A DNA stretch of 64,000 nucleotides from assembly GCA_006386115.1 (NCBI GenBank), contig VFIW01000146.1:27199-91198 (forward strand). Reading direction: 5' to 3'. This stretch comes from Globisporangium splendens. Its lineage: Eukaryota > Oomycota > Peronosporomycetes > Pythiales > Pythiaceae. Numbering within the stretch: the stretch's first letter is position 1; the number at the start of each line of letters is the position of its first letter. The position numbers and the translations under genes were made by a program. Of this stretch, positions 9,932 to 20,305 are shown one piece after another. The notes below the pieces were generated by a model that worked only from the letters and a program-made list of their open reading frames with translations, did not search any database and was not told the DNA's origin.

Positions 9932-12472
9932 ATGACCAGCAAGAACCCGGAGGTGGCGCGCTTGAAGGCGCTCAAGAGCGCGGTGTCGAGACGCGGCTCG
10001 TCGCTGAATGCGTCGATCGATGCCAAGAATGTGCGCCTGCAGCTCGATGAGAGCTTCGAGAGGGAGAACGGGTACTCGTACGACTACGCGATCGTGTTCA
10101 AAGTGCACGAAGAGAACGCCGAGCTCACGCAGGACCAGAAGGATTTCTCGATGCGCAAGATCCTGCAGCAGCTCGCGGGCGGTGGCATTGAGACCAAGAT
10201 GTTCTACTCGGTTGAGCGAGATCTCGTGTTCTGTAAACTGCGCACGGCGCTGGCGCGGATCTGCAAAGAAGCGGATCGGATCGACTATAAAGTCGAGTTT
10301 GACCCCGTGGAGATCCAAAAGATCGCGGAAACCGGCTACGAAGACCAGGGGATCGGCAAGATTGTCATTGGAGATGAAAAAAAAGTCTCGAAGCGTGGTG
10401 TCTACGATAATATATTCGCCAAGGTATGCTTTGCCAGCTGTTGATGATTGTGCGAATTCTTTATATTGCCATTGAAATTGACTTGTTTTGTTCCTGTGCG
10501 AGTAGTACGACACGGAAGAGCGATTGCAGGCTGCGTATCGAAAGTATGGTCACAAGAAGATTCCCTTCCGGGGCGTCGACCGGTATGACACGAAGAATGC
10601 TGCTTATGAGCTGTTTTGTTTTTTGTTTTTATGTTTACGTCACTGACGATTTTTTACCTCTGTGTTTGTCTGCGCAATAGAATCAAGCTGCTGCTCAATA
10701 TCATCAAGGCTCATATTACGGAGGGCGGGTGTGCGCTCAATTTGCACGAACTTGAAACCAAGAAGTGCATTGTCGCAGCGTTCCCTTTGCACGACTTTGA
10801 AGAGCTCGCGGCAGTGAAAAAGAAGTGGTTCAGCTGGAAATTTGCGCCGTGGGGGCAACCGCTAGTGGAGATCAAGGATTATTTTGGCGAGAAAGTCGGG
10901 CTCTACTTTGCATGGCTTGGTAAGCAATCCGGTGCTGTTGCTTTGCATCTTGAACGGTCCTGGTTGACTGACTTGTGCTAATATGGTCACACAGGGCACT
11001 ACACGACGTGGCTGATCGCGCCGTCACTCGTTGGTATTCTGGTGTTTCTCAGCGTGATCGCCGAAGAAACGGCGGATTCGAACTTGGTGCCGTACTTTGG
11101 CCTCTTCATGGCGCTCTGGTCCACTTTCTACTATGAATATTGGAAGCGCTACAACTCGACGCTCGCGCTGGAGTGGGGGATGTCCAACTTCGAGGATGAA
11201 GAAGTCGAACGACCGGAGTTTGAAGGCGAATGGATTAAGTCTCCGGTTGACGGTTCCAGGACGCGCTACTTTAGCCCGCAGCAACGGTTCCGCCGCATCA
11301 TGGGGTCACTGGTGAGTTAGCTCACATTGCGCTGCTGTCTGCTGCGACTTTTTTTCATTCCTGACGTCTCGTTGTTCCTTGTCTGTGCTCTCATATATCG
11401 TCAGTTTTTCGTGCTCATTTTGATTCTGCTCGTGATCGGGTGCATTTCCGGCATTTTCATCTTCCGATACGCTGCGACGAACCAGTGGAAGGACTTTTTC
11501 ACGATCAATGGGACCCAGATCGGCGGTCCCGTGGCGTCGACGATCAACGCCGTGCAGATTATGATTCTCAACAACCTCTACAGTGGCATGGCCTCGAAGC
11601 TGAACAATTTCGAGAACCATCGCACCGACACGGAGTTCGAAGACCACCTGATCGGGAAAACGTTTCTGTTCCAATTTGCGAACTCGTACGCGAGTTTGTT
11701 CTACGTCGCGTTCATCAAAAGCGCGGCCGAAGGGAAATGCAAAGGGTACGAAGACGGGTGCATGGACGAACTCACGATGGGGCTCGGCATTATTTTCGTG
11801 CTACGACTGACGTCGGGGAACTTCTTCGAAGTCGGGCTGCCGTGGATTAAACAGCAACTCGCGAACGCGAACCAGTCGAGTGAGCTCGCGAAAAATTCCG
11901 TGCGTCGCGAACCATCGGAGATCGAGCGCCAGATGAAATTGGACGTGTACGATCAACGAGGTACATTCGACGACTACAACGAGATGATCATCCAGTTTGG
12001 CTATGTGACGCTTTTCGTTGTCGGGTTCCCACTCGCGCCAGCGTTGGCGTTGCTCAACAACTACTTTGAGATTCGCATTGATGCGCACAAGCTTGTGCAT
12101 GCAACGCGTCGACCGAATCCGCGCGGGGCTCAGGATATCGGCACGTGGGGTACCATCATTGAGGTCATGAGCACCATCTCCGTGGTCACGAACGTCGCGC
12201 TTGTATGCTTCACGTCGAAGCGCACGACGCACAACATGTCGGACTACCACCGCTTGTGGATGTTCGTGGGCATTGAACACGGACTGATCTTGCTCAAGTA
12301 CTTGCTCATGATGCTGGTGGACGACGAGCCCAGCGATGTTGTCCTGCAGAAGCAGCGTACGGCGTTCATCGTGGACAAGATTGTTAACTTGATCGCCGAC
12401 GACGACGACGCAGCGCTGGCCAAGGGCAACAACGTCCGCGTCGACCTCACCGTGTTTGACGAGGACCTCTAA
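9932..12472 (+). CDS. anoctamin/TMEM16 family membrane protein
   Basis: Exons 9932-10423, 10506-10582, 10681-10919, 10995-11311 and 11405-12472 (2193 nt, 730 aa, frame closes). Anoctamins are Ca2+-activated chloride channels and/or phospholipid scramblases. Family signatures are clear: YFGEKVGLYFAWLGHYT before the first membrane span, then FYYEYWKRYNSTLALEWG, later LNNFENHRTDTEFEDHLIGK and FLFQFANSYASLFYVAFI, and KYLLMMLVDDEP near the last span. The acidic/Asn residues in FENHRTDTEFED fall where the Ca2+ site of animal TMEM16 proteins is. The N-terminal ~250 residues form a soluble domain and the C-terminus is an acidic tail (DDDDAALAK). All introns are GT-AG and 74-98 nt. Convergent with the EDEM gene 257 bp away. 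Confidence 0.93.
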
Positions 12473-12728
12473 GCAGAATCAAGTAACGAATCACATGCAG
12501 GGGCACACAGAAGTTAATACAAGTAAGGAATATGCGGCGTCATGCGCACACACAGGATGCAGGCACACTGCATGTGCTTTGTTATGTTTTTAAATACACT
12601 CTTCTTTACACAATCTACAATCCCTTCCGCCCATTTCCCGTCACGCAGCGAGAAACAAAAGACAATCACGGAAACCAAAACCTCGCATGCACTTTGTCAA
12701 AATTGTGCGCGTCTGCTCTGCGACTTCG

Positions 12729-15032
12729 TCAGTGCAGCCACGGCGATAGCGCTGCCAGCAGCACCGGTTCGTCAACCTCTTCGCTTGTTGTGTCACGCTG
12801 CTCAACTTTGTCGCTGTTGGCGCCATTTACGACCACGGTATCCGGCGTCACGCTCTGCTGCAAGTCCACAAATCGATGCAGTTGCGACGCGTCCTCACGC
12901 GCGACGAGCATCACAGGGATGCGCACCTGCTTGCCGAGTCTGCGCTTGTCGTCCATGACCACGTACTTTCGGTCTGGATGCCGCGACTTGGCCACTTTGG
13001 TGTTCACGATGATTACGCCCGCAGCTCCTGCGCTCTGCATTCGCAGCGCTTTCTCGGCAAATGTGCACGTGCCGCGCGCGACAAACACCAACTTGCCGCG
13101 CACAAGATCTGCATCCTCCATGGAAAGACGATCGCACCCCTCGTGGATGCGCCTCGAGTACAGCAGCAGCGGCACCTCGACGTGGGTATCGCGCGCGATC
13201 TGCTGACCAAACTTTGCTGGCCACGCCACGAGCGTCATCACGTGTACATCCTCCACGCGAACCGAGATTCCAATTTGCGTTGTCGTGGTCGGCGCTGTTG
13301 CTTGTGATGCTGTCGTTGCTGCGTCCTTCGCACTCGCTGCGGCTGATTGCACGAGCATGTTCGCATTTTCACACTCGGGATGCGGTAGTGCGCTCTGTCC
13401 TCCTTGTTCACGCTCAAACAGCGTCGAGTCCAGCATGAGCAGATGACCCTCAGTGCTGAACACGACCTGCGACGATTTCAGCGGACGCGTGACGTTTCTG
13501 CTCTCCTGACCGCGACAAGAACCACAGTGCAATGACGGCGCATTGCTGCTCTTACTGCTACTGTTGCCAATAGAATTGACTGGTACTGGAAGCGCCGGCA
13601 CGATCACATCTGGGTCCTCGCTGAACAGCAGATAGAGGTACTTGACGGTCTCGGACAAGAAATAGCTGTCCATGCGATCTTCGACTTGCAACGTGTGGAT
13701 ATCGCCCACCGCCGCATATCCACACGGCACCTTGGACACGCTCTGGATATCCTGGAGCAGCTTGCGTCCAATCTTCAGGTACTTGTGGTCGCGCGTGGCT
13801 TGATACAAGTGGTACGTGCTCTCGATGAGCTCGGGGCGCAATGGTGACGTGCGTGCCCAGCTGATCACGCTTCCTGATCCCGCCAGATCGAACAGCTCGG
13901 GCATCGCGCCAAATTTGTCCCACAACGAGAACAGCTTGTCGTGGCTTCGGATCGCGCTCGAGACGTCGCCCGCGAGCACCTGGAGCCCCGGCCAGAACGC
14001 CTGCAGCGCCGACACTCGGCGAGAGCGAACGTGCTGCCGTCCATAGTTCATGTCCACTTCAATGTGCAGGTCGTCGTGGTTGATGTGGGTCTCGACGGCC
14101 GTGTAGCTCATGTTGAACATCTCGAGCCACATGGCGTCGCCGCTGATGAGGTGGTACTTGAGCAGGTACTCAAAGTATGAGTCAAGCCCAGCCCCAATGC
14201 CCACGTGCGAGTGGATCCACTCGCCCGACGACACGTCAATGGAACTTCCGAGCAGGTCGAGCGTCGAGCGCCGCAACCAGAGCTGCACAACGGCATTCCT
14301 CGCTTTGTCTTCAAACACGCGGAGCGCCGACAACCGCGAGAGGTACGAGAGCTCGACCAAGAGCGACCCGGCAGCCGCGGGACACGTCATCGTCGGGGTG
14401 TTCTTCACGATACCGCGCTGCAGGTGGATCCGATGTACTGGGATACCTGTCATGGTGTCGAACGCTGGCAGCAAACGCTGACCGAGGTCCACAGCGAGGT
14501 CCAAGAGCTCGCCATTGTACTCGTCGGCCGTCATGATGCCCAAATGCTGTGGCGACGCGAGCATGTGCGCCGACACCAGTCCGCCGATCACGCGGATCGT
14601 GCTCTCGAACACGGACACCGTCACGTCGCGGTCGAAGGACACGTGCTCGATCACGAGCTTCACGGCGCGCACGAACTCGTCGCGGTCGCCGAGGATCGCG
14701 AGCATATCGAGCGAGTCAATGAGTGTGAGCGAGTACCCGCCGAGCACGTCGTCGAGGTCGCCGCGCTCGCGTCGGTCCCAGCGCCTTCCCTCACAGGACA
14801 GTGGCTTGAGCTCGTCCCAGGGGAATGCGTGCTCCATGTAGTTCCGGTACCCGTGGTAAAACATCTCGCGCGCCTGTTCCTGCAGATACTTGCGCTCGGA
14901 CGCGTGCATCTTGGCGTCAACGGCACCCCCTTCTCCATGGCGGTTTAACGACCCATTACAAGACAGCAGCAGTACAGCGAGCAGTATGGAGTATAACAGG
15001 CGCGGCGACAGCATCAATTGGTTCCGCAGCAT
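12729..15032 (-). CDS. EDEM-type GH47 alpha-mannosidase with PA domain (EDEM3-like)
   Basis: Single exon, 767 aa. A signal peptide (about 1-28, LLYSILLAVLLLSCNG) targets the ER. The GH47 domain (about 45-510) has AREMFYHGYRNYMEHAFPWDEL, LIDSLDMLAILGD, VSVFESTIRVIGGL, GAGLDSYFEYLLKYH, PELIESTYHLYQAT and MDSYFLSETVKYLYLLFSE, all hallmarks of EDEM proteins. These trim mannose from misfolded glycoproteins for ER-associated degradation. A protease-associated (PA) domain follows (about 620-720, LVFVARGTCTFAEKALRMQSAGAAG), as in EDEM3. No KDEL-type retention signal at the C-terminus (ends LSPWLH). It is a lectin/mannosidase of ER quality control, plausible for a secretion-heavy organism with a protease array. 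Confidence 0.92.
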   Translation of the reverse strand: MLRNQLMLSPRLLYSILLAVLLLSCNGSLNRHGEGGAVDAKMHASERKYLQEQAREMFYHGYRNYMEHAFPWDELKPLSCEGRRWDRRERGDLDDVLGGYSLTLIDSLDMLAILGDRDEFVRAVKLVIEHVSFDRDVTVSVFESTIRVIGGLVSAHMLASPQHLGIMTADEYNGELLDLAVDLGQRLLPAFDTMTGIPVHRIHLQRGIVKNTPTMTCPAAAGSLLVELSYLSRLSALRVFEDKARNAVVQLWLRRSTLDLLGSSIDVSSGEWIHSHVGIGAGLDSYFEYLLKYHLISGDAMWLEMFNMSYTAVETHINHDDLHIEVDMNYGRQHVRSRRVSALQAFWPGLQVLAGDVSSAIRSHDKLFSLWDKFGAMPELFDLAGSGSVISWARTSPLRPELIESTYHLYQATRDHKYLKIGRKLLQDIQSVSKVPCGYAAVGDIHTLQVEDRMDSYFLSETVKYLYLLFSEDPDVIVPALPVPVNSIGNSSSKSSNAPSLHCGSCRGQESRNVTRPLKSSQVVFSTEGHLLMLDSTLFEREQGGQSALPHPECENANMLVQSAAASAKDAATTASQATAPTTTTQIGISVRVEDVHVMTLVAWPAKFGQQIARDTHVEVPLLLYSRRIHEGCDRLSMEDADLVRGKLVFVARGTCTFAEKALRMQSAGAAGVIIVNTKVAKSRHPDRKYVVMDDKRRLGKQVRIPVMLVAREDASQLHRFVDLQQSVTPDTVVVNGANSDKVEQRDTTSEEVDEPVLLAALSPWLH

Positions 15033-15571
15033 GGTCTCCTCGATAGTAGCGAGTCAGCACCAACTGAAACACGACGAGGTACGAAGAGAGACGATGACGT
15101 TTGACGGCGATTTTAGGTGCTAAAACGGCGGCTGGAGGTCGTACTGCAGTGTGTGTGGCTGCAGTGTGCGTGGCGGCGCTGGAATATGCAGAGATACACG
15201 CGCAGAGAGAGCAGAAATGGGCGTCTTCCTTCACGCCGCGCCGTTTGCTGATGTGCTGCCGCGTTATATCTCGCAATCAACCACGATTGTGCTGGAAACA
15301 TTTCTCTAATAGTGGCCTCTGTGTATACTAGTATACCACCTCTCCCAAACTACAGCATCAATCTGATAACAATGCACATCTCACAAAACCTCATGTTGGC
15401 TCTACTATCGTGAGACAAAATGAAAGAGACCATCTGGACACCTGTTATCGAAGTTCTGGGTGTAAGAGGATGTCAGCATTCCTACTATCGTAGTGCCCGA
15501 TGTAAGAGCCTCGCTCTGAAAAGAGACATCAAACAGTTGGGTTTGGGAAAAAAAAGGCAAAGAGACACACG
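15033..15571. promoter_or_regulatory. divergent upstream region of EDEM-like and CDC26
   Basis: 539 bp between the divergent starts of the EDEM-like gene (minus) and CDC26 (plus). Contains a CACACTGCAG-type repeat around 15145-15175 (GTGTGTGGCTGCAGTGTGCG) and an A-rich run just before the CDC26 ATG. No gene seen. Confidence 0.4.
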
Positions 15572-15802
15572 ATGCTGCGCAGGAAGCCGACGCGCGTGGA
15601 AGACCGCGCGGACGTGGCGGAGGAGTACGAGTTCTACCTGCAGGAGAGGGAGAAGGGGGAGCAGCAGCAGAGCACGCGACGAGCGTTCAGCGGTGCAGAA
15701 GACGTCCGCATGGACGGAGCAGAGGACGACGCCAAGCAACAACAGCGACAGAGTGCCGCGGTGCGCAACATGACACGGTCGCGGATTGGACTTGGCAACT
15801 GA
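15572..15802 (+). CDS. CDC26: anaphase-promoting complex subunit CDC26/APC12
   Basis: A 76-aa protein beginning MLRRKPTRVEDRADVAEEYE. The N-terminal MLRRKPTR followed by an acidic helix is diagnostic of CDC26, whose acetylated N-terminal Met and following helix insert into the TPR groove of APC6/CDC16 and stabilise the APC/C ubiquitin ligase. The C-terminus RSRIGLGN resembles the RIG motif of animal CDC26. Length matches the family (about 70-85 aa). Single exon, upstream A-rich tract, convergent with the DOT1-like gene. Easily missed by gene finders because of its size. Confidence 0.85.
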   Translation: MLRRKPTRVEDRADVAEEYEFYLQEREKGEQQQSTRRAFSGAEDVRMDGAEDDAKQQQRQSAAVRNMTRSRIGLGN

Positions 15803-16056
15803 GTGATTTCTCAAGCGCACATACACGCAGTACGCTCCATCGCGCAGCACTGATGGTGGCGGAGTAACAACCGCCACCAGATGCATGCAAAGCAAGTCAA
15901 ACGAACGGAAAGTGAAAGGTGTCGGCATTCGAGAGTAAAAAACAATAATAGCATATCTCAATCATATATGCTGCGCTTTGCGTTTGCCTCTGGTCGAGTA
16001 TATAATCTGTTTTGTTGTGTCTCGTTTGGTTCGCATCGCGATGCCAATGCGCGATG

Positions 16057-17309
16057 TTAAAATACTTTCTTCTGGACGATGACCGTCGCTTTTCCCCAAC
16101 TCATAGGCAGCTTCTGCTCGAGCATCGTCTTCCAGCGCTTCGACACAAGCGGCTTTGTGATCGTCACAAAGTACGTCCCATCGTTCAGTTGATCTGCTAT
16201 CAACACCAGCATCATTATGAATAACTACGAAGTACTCAACAAGGTTGGACTGCGACAAGTAAGGAAGAAGCACCCTCGCTTACCTGTCGCAGTGGAAATG
16301 GACTGGATGAGCTGCTCTCAAGTCATGTCAAAGCAGAGCACGATCAGGCATTCTCCAACTTGTATGACGGAGTAAAGAACCTACACGTACACTGTCACTG
16401 AAGCACGTCGAGTTGCAAAACACGAGCGTCGCGTCCTTCCAGATGGCCACGTTCGTAGCCGCGTCGGCTCTCACGAACCCCACGTCAACGTCGGCTTTCG
16501 CGGCAGGCAAGCTGTCGAGCATCTTGTAGCGCCAGTGGTCCAACACCTCCAGCGCGATGCCATGGAGTCCCTCCAGTATCTGGAATTTTCATAACAGAAA
16601 GGAATGAGCTCAGTGGCGTTCTCCCAACAATATGCGGTATCCACACGTGGACATACACACCTCAATCCCACAGCATTGAGAGAAGTCGTGCAAGAGCGCA
16701 GCTGCCATGACCTATAAGTCAAAATCCCGACATCGACGTTAGACAGCATATAGAGTACAAAATGCGCTGTTGAGCGCGTTGGAATACCACTTTGCCGCAT
16801 CCTGAGCCCAGATCGTAGAATTTGCCGCCTCGGTCCAGCAACACGCCAAATTGCGAGCGCATCTACAGGGCCAGTATCCACCACGTTAGCGTCACTATAC
16901 GCAGCCATGCACCGCACAAGGTCACTACATATTACGCCAAGCTGGCCGACTCCATGACAAAAGACAACAGGACATACCAACTGGAAGATCTCCTCGATCG
17001 TGGCAAAGGGGATCTCGCCGTACACGAGCGAGCGGTTCGGCAGCTCCTTCGCCTCGCGCTCGAGCCGCGACACGGTCTTCACCTCGGCTTCCGGGAACGC
17101 GGCGAACAGCTCGGCGTGCAGTTCTTGTGCGTTTGCCACTGCATGGCATGCAACAACAGGACAAGTGGCGAGTTAATGGCACAAACAAGCACACACACAC
17201 ACATGCACAGAGTACACTATGGGAGCGGGGGCTTACCGACTGCGAGCGCCTCGCGCACGACCGCAGCGGCCAGTTCGTCGCCATTCACGTCTGTCTGCAG
17301 ATCCGCCAT
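16057..17309 (-). CDS. small DOT1-fold methyltransferase, seven exons
   Basis: Exons 17309-17237, 17138-16978, 16862-16788, 16711-16661, 16579-16391, 16311-16284 and 16196-16057 total 717 nt (238 aa, closed frame); the smallest exon is 28 nt. DOT1-family signatures: LVYGEIPFATIEEIF, then GGKFYDLGSGCGKVV (SAM-binding loop), CCGIEILEGLHGIALEVLD (acidic strand-2 region), ATLVFCNSTCF (the NNF-like catalytic block) and GTYFVTITKPL. DOT1 enzymes methylate histone H3 Lys79. Here only the catalytic fold is present, without the long extensions of DOT1L, so the substrate need not be a histone. Introns are GT-AG, about 75-125 nt. Confidence 0.85.
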
Positions 17310-17689
17310 GCGTGCTTGAAGTAAAATTGACACGACGCGGCATGTTCCCATTGGCTACTGCCACGGTCCCAAAAAGCTTCTTTGCCACTTCAACTCGGAG
17401 TGGGCAGTGGCTACTGCCACGGTCCACAACCTGCTTGAAGCAAGAGAGACTCAGCTGACATGATGGGTGATCGTGAAAGATCTGAATTCCACTTCAACAT
17501 TAGATTTCCACGTATCAGAAACGGAGGACTGGAAACGCTATCACTGGCATAATATGTCGAAACATGGTTTGCCTGCAGATGAAAGTTGCCTGATCTGCTT
17601 CGAATGCAAGCCCTTCCTCAAGATTTCCTTTTCTCCCCCTCCCTCTCCATTCGCGAAAGAACCGCGAGAGTCCCAAGACGCAGAGGAAG
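17310..17689. promoter_or_regulatory. divergent upstream region with an 18-bp direct repeat
   Basis: 380 bp between the DOT1-like start (minus) and the first protease (plus). TGGCTACTGCCACGGTCC occurs at 17352-17369 and again at 17408-17425, 56 bp apart, about 45-115 bp upstream of the DOT1-like ATG. A pyrimidine-rich stretch (CTTTTCTCCCCCTCCCTCTCC) at about 17628-17648 precedes the protease ATG. Confidence 0.5.
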
Positions 17690-18877
17690 ATGCTGCGCCC
17701 GATTGCCTACGCGAGCGCGCTGCTGGCGTATCTGGCGCTGTCACCGGCGTGCGGCGCCGTGCTGCGTGTACCCATGAAGAAGATCGATGACGACGCGTTC
17801 GCCGCGTCGCTGCTCACGACCATCCACAGCCTGAACCGCCCGGATGTGTGGCAGCCAGAGTTCTCGCTGCCGCAGCAGGACGGCAACGACCAGCAGGGAC
17901 AGCTCACGGACCACGCGAACGTGATCATCCGCGACTTCCAGAACGCGCAGTACTATGGCGAGATCTCGCTCGGTACGCCCGAGCAAAAGTTCACGGTGAT
18001 CTTTGATACCGGCTCGAGCAACTTGTGGGTGCCCAACCGCAAGTTTGGCGGCCACCATGTGTACGACCACGAGAAGTCGTCGTCGTACAAGGCAAATGGT
18101 ACGGAGTTCAACATTCAGTATGGAAGCGGTCCCGTGTCGGGTTTCTTGTCGCAGGATGTGCTCAATGTCGGCGGGTTGGTCGTGAAAGACCAGTTTTTCG
18201 CGGAAGTCAACGTTACAAAAGGATTGGGACCGGCGTACTACTTGGGCAAGTTCGATGGACTCTTTGGTCTGGCGTTTGACACGATCAGTGTGAGTCACTT
18301 GAAGACCCCATTCCACCGTCTCATCGAGGAAGGTAAGCTCGATGAGCCGGTGTTTGCGTTCTACTTGGGCGACAAAGCGGACGGCGAGCTCACGTTTGGT
18401 GGTACCGACAAGAACCACTACAAGGGTGAACTCACGTACGTGGATGTGACGAGCCCAACGTACTGGTCGGTGAGCCTGGATGCAGTCCAAGTAAAGGATC
18501 AGAAGCTGACGAGTGTGAACAAGGCCATCGTTGACTCGGGCACGTCCTTGATCGCGGGTCCGAAAGACCAGGTGGCAGCTTTGGCCAAGCTCGTCGGTGC
18601 GCACAAGTTTATCATGGGCGAGTACTTGATTAGCTGCACGGAGGACGCCCCTGATATCTCGTTTGTGCTGAGTGGCAAGACGTACACGCTGACGAAGGAC
18701 GAATACATCATCAAGAATGGACCGCTTTGCTTGTGGGCGTTCGTGGGCATTGACATCCCTGCGCCGGCTGGTCCGCTATGGATCTTGGGTGATGTGTTCA
18801 TGCGCAAGTACTACTCGGTCTTTGACTGGGGCACCGACACGCGCAAGCCGCGCGTAGGCTTTGCGCTCGCCGCTTAA
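17690..18877 (+). CDS. pepsin-like aspartic protease (family A1), P1
   Basis: Single exon, 395 aa. Signal peptide about 1-22 (MLRPIAYASALLAYLALSPACG), then a short propeptide beginning VLRVPMKKIDDDAF. Two catalytic Asp in FDTGSSNLWVP and VDSGTSLIAGP; flap Tyr in IQYGSGPVSG. C-terminal motif WILGDVFMRKYYSVFDWG is typical of cathepsin-D/pepsin. The usual first pepsin disulfide next to the DTG is absent; the later Cys pair (SCTEDAP...NGPLC) is kept. Predicted secreted acid endopeptidase. It differs most from the other array members, having a longer propeptide (residues about 40-75), and is the only plus-strand member of the left sub-array. Confidence 0.95.
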   Translation: MLRPIAYASALLAYLALSPACGAVLRVPMKKIDDDAFAASLLTTIHSLNRPDVWQPEFSLPQQDGNDQQGQLTDHANVIIRDFQNAQYYGEISLGTPEQKFTVIFDTGSSNLWVPNRKFGGHHVYDHEKSSSYKANGTEFNIQYGSGPVSGFLSQDVLNVGGLVVKDQFFAEVNVTKGLGPAYYLGKFDGLFGLAFDTISVSHLKTPFHRLIEEGKLDEPVFAFYLGDKADGELTFGGTDKNHYKGELTYVDVTSPTYWSVSLDAVQVKDQKLTSVNKAIVDSGTSLIAGPKDQVAALAKLVGAHKFIMGEYLISCTEDAPDISFVLSGKTYTLTKDEYIIKNGPLCLWAFVGIDIPAPAGPLWILGDVFMRKYYSVFDWGTDTRKPRVGFALAA

Positions 18878-19035
18878 GTTGCCAATCGAGTGGTGAATTG
18901 CCAGCTCTGTTTTGATGGAAACAACTCGTCTATAGTACTTTTGAACGCTGCGAAAGAAAAGAACAAGGACAATGGTAAGACATTTTGCGCAACAAACGCA
19001 CTTTAATGATATGTTTGTCAATGAATGCTGAAAGG

Positions 19036-20241
19036 ACTGCACATCAAGAGCATGTGTATTAGGATCATGCGGGTTTACTTATAAACGCAGTATCTGGATC
19101 ACAGGCAAACATTCAGATGGAGATGCTCCCCGTTTCCAGATCGTCGAAGTGTTTCGAAGTTGCTGACGTTGCGCTTACGTCGCGAGCGCGAACCCAACGC
19201 GAGGCGCGCGGGTCGAGGTACCCCAGTCGAACACGGTGTAGTACTTGCGCATGAACACATCACCGAGGATCCACAGGTTTTCGTTCATGGTCGAGAACGC
19301 AAAGAGGCACGTCGAGCCGTCCTTGAAGGTGTATTCGCTCTGCTTGAGCGTGAACGTGTTGCCGCTGATCGTGAACGTGATGTCAGGGTACGAGCGGTTG
19401 CAGTTGAGGAGGTAGTAGCCGCCGCCGGCAGAGGTGGCACCGACGAGACGAACCAGCTGGTTCACTTGAGCCGTTGGGCCAATGATGAACGAAGTGCCCG
19501 AGTCCACGATCGCTGTTTTCACGGCGGTCAGACGCGAGGTCGACACGGCGATGGAGTCGAGTTGCACGGTCCAGTAGGTCGCTTGGGTCACAGGGACGTA
19601 CGTCAAAGCACCCGTGTATCGCGTGGTGTCGACGCCACCGAAGCTGAGTTCTCCATCGACGCCGTCAGCCTTGCTCAAGTAGAAGGCAAACACCGGCTCA
19701 TCGAGCGCACCGCTGCTCACGAGACGTCCGAACGGCGTAGGAACGTCGTTCTCACTGATCGAGTCGAAGCCGAGACCAAGGATGCCGTCGAACGTGCCTT
19801 CCGAGTAAAGCGTACCGAGTCCGCTGGTGACATTCACTTCGGCAAATGTCTGGTTTGCAAGGGTCAGCGATCCGATTTCGACCGTATCCTGGGAGAGCAT
19901 ACCCGAGACAGGACCACTGCCGTATTGGATCGCGAACTTGGCACCATCGGCGACGTACGTCGACGACTTGATGTGGTCATACACGGCATGTGCACCGAAT
20001 TTCGTGTTTGGGACCCAGAGGTTGCTCGAACCCGTGTCGTAGATGACGGTGAATGTCTGAGGGGGTGTGCCGACCGAGACCTCGCCGTAGTATTGCACAT
20101 TGGCGTAGTTCTTGATCACAACAGAAGTGGACGCTTCTTGGCTAACAGCAGCCGCCGTGTTCGTAAGCGCATCGACGATGACGTTCTCAATGAACTGAGC
20201 TTGGCCAAGCTTTTTGACTGGCATCTTCAGGACGGCAGCAG
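19036..20241 (-). repeat. 1206-bp segment duplicated at 21168-22373 (parent copy)
   Basis: The segment from 19036 to 20241 recurs at offset +2132 with no difference seen in either strand's translation over about 370 codons. It covers the 3' flank and most of protease P2 but stops inside its signal-peptide region. Confidence 0.9.
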
Positions 20242-20305
20242 TCGTGGATTCGGCTTGCAAGTACAGTGCCAAGCACGCGCTGAGGAGGACAACTGGACGA
20301 AGCAT
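19175..20305 (-). CDS. pepsin-like aspartic protease, P2
   Basis: 376 aa from ATG 20305 (MLRPVVLLSACLALYLQAES); the frame is open upstream but the signal peptide fixes the start. Propeptide VLKMPVKKLGQAQF, catalytic YDTGSSNLWVP and VDSGTSFIIGP, flap IQYGSGPVSG, C-terminal WILGDVFMRKYYTVFDWG. The Cys pair NCNRSYPD...GSTC is retained and the DTG-proximal pair is absent. Secreted acid protease. Convergent with P1 (297 bp apart). Its 3' two-thirds plus 3' flank is repeated exactly in the headless copy 2.1 kb away. Confidence 0.95.
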   Translation of the reverse strand: MLRPVVLLSACLALYLQAESTTAAVLKMPVKKLGQAQFIENVIVDALTNTAAAVSQEASTSVVIKNYANVQYYGEVSVGTPPQTFTVIYDTGSSNLWVPNTKFGAHAVYDHIKSSTYVADGAKFAIQYGSGPVSGMLSQDTVEIGSLTLANQTFAEVNVTSGLGTLYSEGTFDGILGLGFDSISENDVPTPFGRLVSSGALDEPVFAFYLSKADGVDGELSFGGVDTTRYTGALTYVPVTQATYWTVQLDSIAVSTSRLTAVKTAIVDSGTSFIIGPTAQVNQLVRLVGATSAGGGYYLLNCNRSYPDITFTISGNTFTLKQSEYTFKDGSTCLFAFSTMNENLWILGDVFMRKYYTVFDWGTSTRAPRVGFALAT

